This document shows, piece by piece, positions 5,905 to 7,151 of a stretch of DNA of 7,151 nucleotides. The stretch is from assembly GCA_018969805.1 (NCBI GenBank), contig JAGWXQ010000076.1, positions 1-7,151 on the forward strand. The letters are read 5' to 3'. Position numbers and translations under genes: made by a program. The notes below the pieces were generated by a model. It was not told the DNA's origin, searched no databases, and saw nothing but the letters and a program-made list of their open reading frames with translations. This stretch comes from Paenibacillaceae bacterium. Lineage in GTDB: Bacteria; Bacillota; Bacilli; Paenibacillales; YIM-B00363. Every line of letters begins with the position of its first letter. The stretch's first letter is position 1.

Positions 5905-6900
5905 CTATAAATGATATACGTCTCGGCGCACAAATACTGCGTATGCAATCGCTTTTGCCACGATTGCCGTAATGAGCAAAACACCAAGCGAAAAAGGCAA
6001 CGTCATGCCTGCAATCGGCGGAGTTTGTCCAGACAAATACGTCACCGTATCCAAATTGACCATAAAGAAGTACTTCGCACTTTCCCAGCTTGCAGCTGTA
6101 TTTGCCAATATCGTCCCTGCAATGAGCACCGCCAACATAATGCCCATGCCCGCAGCGGTCGAACGAACGATCACCGACACCATCATGCTGATGATGCCTA
6201 CGACCATACAGCTAAACCATGTCAATCCAAGCACCATAAACATATACTGCCATTGCTCAATCATGCGCACGCCCGTCGTATCGACCGTCGCACCATCGAC
6301 GACAAACCCGGTCAACACCGGTGCCGTCCACCCCCCATAGCCAAACAACGCCCCCGATATGCCGTACGCGAGCAACAACGTCGCACACACCGTCAACGAA
6401 ACGTAAAACGTCAACGCGACGAACTTGCTCGCCAACACCTTCCATCGCCGCACCGGCCGCGTCAGCAACAGCTTGATCGTACCCTGGGCATATTCGGACG
6501 AGACGAGATCGGCCGCAATCACCATCACCATCAGTGGCAAAAACAACCCGATCGCATTTTCAAAAAAAACGCGCGAGAACGTCACCCCGCTCGGCTCATT
6601 GGGGTTGATGTTTTTTTCCAAATAATATTGTAATCGCTGCACCTCAATACGGAAAAACCGCTTCCACTCCTCCGCCAAACGCGGACTATTGATGCGGTTT
6701 TTGTAGTCATTAATGCGTGTTTCTTCTGTGATTTTCCAGTTTGTCGTACCCGTTACCTTACGAAAACTCTCCGCTTGCCGTGCTTGCGCATACGTAAATA
6801 TTGGAATGAGCGCAAGCAAAATAAAACAGATCACGAAAAAGCGCTTCTTTCTCCACACTTTCAACGTTTCGTTTTGCACCAATCGAGTAAAACTAATCAA
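5905..6900 (-). CDS. ABC-2 type transporter permease
   Basis: An integral membrane subunit of an ABC exporter, partner of the ATPase encoded just upstream; substrate unknown. It has 331 residues if started at the TTG at 6900. A basic cytoplasmic start (NETLKVWRKKRFF, 10-22) precedes TM1 (about 20-37). A charged extracytoplasmic loop of about 75 residues follows (37-111, including NPNEPSGVTF), then TM2 (112-131) and the cytoplasmic coupling segment SSEYAQGTIKLLLTRPVRRWKVLASK (134-159), diagnostic of ABC-2 permeases. Further TM segments lie near 160-188, 219-246, 250-272 and 301-324, making six. The frame stays open to 7020, but that extension lies over the ATPase gene and has no membrane-protein character. 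GGAGGGTGAT at 6905-6914 points to the TTG. It overlaps the ATPase stop by 8 nt and ends 5 nt before parE. The large first loop resembles the ABC2_membrane_2-type permeases common in Bacilli. Confidence 0.9.
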   Translation of the reverse strand: MISFTRLVQNETLKVWRKKRFFVICFILLALIPIFTYAQARQAESFRKVTGTTNWKITEETRINDYKNRINSPRLAEEWKRFFRIEVQRLQYYLEKNINPNEPSGVTFSRVFFENAIGLFLPLMVMVIAADLVSSEYAQGTIKLLLTRPVRRWKVLASKFVALTFYVSLTVCATLLLAYGISGALFGYGGWTAPVLTGFVVDGATVDTTGVRMIEQWQYMFMVLGLTWFSCMVVGIISMMVSVIVRSTAAGMGIMLAVLIAGTILANTAASWESAKYFFMVNLDTVTYLSGQTPPIAGMTLPFSLGVLLITAIVAKAIAYAVFVRRDVYHL

Positions 6901-7151
6901 TCGTATCACCCTCCGTGAGCTCCAAAAATAAGCGCTCCAAGTCCGGTTGTGCGACAACAATCGAGGCGACGTGCACCCCTGAAAATACGAGCTTTTCATT
7001 GAGTGTCGCGATGTGTTCACGGTTCATGTGGATGCGGACGTGTACGTCATCGATGCGCTCGTAGTCTTGATATCCACACTGCTCAATGACGCGCAATGCA
7101 ACGGAATGCGGTGTGATTGCCCAGACGACTTCATCGACTGGTCGATTGAGC
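6893..7151 (-). CDS. ABC transporter ATP-binding protein, C-terminal fragment (cut by window edge)
   Basis: Only the last 85 complete codons are present; the gene continues beyond the right edge. Walker A, signature and Walker B motifs are therefore not visible. The fragment is an accessory C-terminal region as found after the nucleotide-binding domain of ABC-2-type exporter ATPases: a small alpha-beta fold (IDDVHVRIHMNREHIATLNEKL) and the closing motif PDLERLFLELTEGD, comparable to the LEDLFLELT end of many such ATPases. It would energise the permease encoded next. Its TAG stop (6893-6895) overlaps the permease start by 8 nt, and its last codons carry the permease ribosome binding site. The assignment rests on this tail and on gene order. 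Confidence 0.8.
   Translation of the reverse strand, partial: LNRPVDEVVWAITPHSVALRVIEQCGYQDYERIDDVHVRIHMNREHIATLNEKLVFSGVHVASIVVAQPDLERLFLELTEGDTID
6905..6914 (-). promoter_or_regulatory. Ribosome binding site of the permease, supports a TTG start
   Basis: GGAGGGTGAT on the minus strand, equal to GGAGGTGAT with one extra G, lies inside the last codons of the ATPase gene. The GGAGG core is 9 nt before the TTG at 6900. A GTG at 6909 touches the core and is too close to use it. Confidence 0.65.

Noticed and set aside
6901..7020. Extension of the permease frame upstream to 7020
   Set aside because: This stretch encodes the C-terminus of the ATPase in another frame. The extension has no membrane-protein character, and the TTG at 6900 has the ribosome binding site.
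1..7151. tRNA, rRNA, CRISPR, transposon, integrase, toxin-antitoxin or defence genes
   Set aside because: None could be recognised on either strand. All long coding frames belong to housekeeping or transport families.

Overview
The window looks like ordinary chromosomal DNA from a Bacillota (Bacilli-type) bacterium. The evidence is a topoisomerase IV pair (parE-parC) closest in motif and sequence style to Bacillus ParE/ParC, G-rich Shine-Dalgarno sites with frequent GTG and TTG starts, and a Firmicute-type class I rRNA methyltransferase. Base composition is near 50% GC by eye, with many CpG-rich codons, so an Alicyclobacillus-like relative is more likely than a low-GC Bacillus. The genus cannot be settled from this window.

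Layout, left to right. (1) A plus-strand SAM-dependent methyltransferase of the COG1092/RlmI-like class (41-898). (2) A minus-strand MarR-family repressor (895-1323) whose stop codon overlaps the methyltransferase stop. (3) A 187-bp intergenic region (1324-1510) holding the only convincing promoter in the window, a TGGACA/16/TATAAT extended -10 promoter for marR. It is flanked by two oppositely oriented copies of a 14-bp AT-rich element that are good candidates for MarR operators. (4) A minus-strand cluster, read from the right edge leftwards: the C-terminal end of an ABC transporter ATPase (running off the window at 7151), its six-TM ABC-2 permease (5905-6900), parE (3941-5899) and parC (1511-3925). 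Gene joints here are an 8-nt overlap, a 5-nt gap and a 15-nt gap, so the four genes look like one transcription unit.

How the genes work together: ParE (GHKL ATPase plus Toprim) and ParC (cleavage/religation subunit with the catalytic Tyr) form the heterotetrameric topoisomerase IV that decatenates daughter chromosomes. The ABC ATPase and permease form an export-type ABC-2 transporter of unknown substrate. Its tight joint to parE suggests shared transcription, not necessarily shared function. MarR probably represses itself; whether it controls anything else cannot be seen here.

I do not see a new biological system. The points most worth a second look are the paired operator-like elements around the marR promoter, the ABC transporter-topo IV coupling, the overlapping convergent stops without an obvious terminator between them, and a marked excess of the palindromes CGTACG and CGATCG. 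No tRNA, rRNA, CRISPR array, insertion sequence, integrase or phage gene was found.
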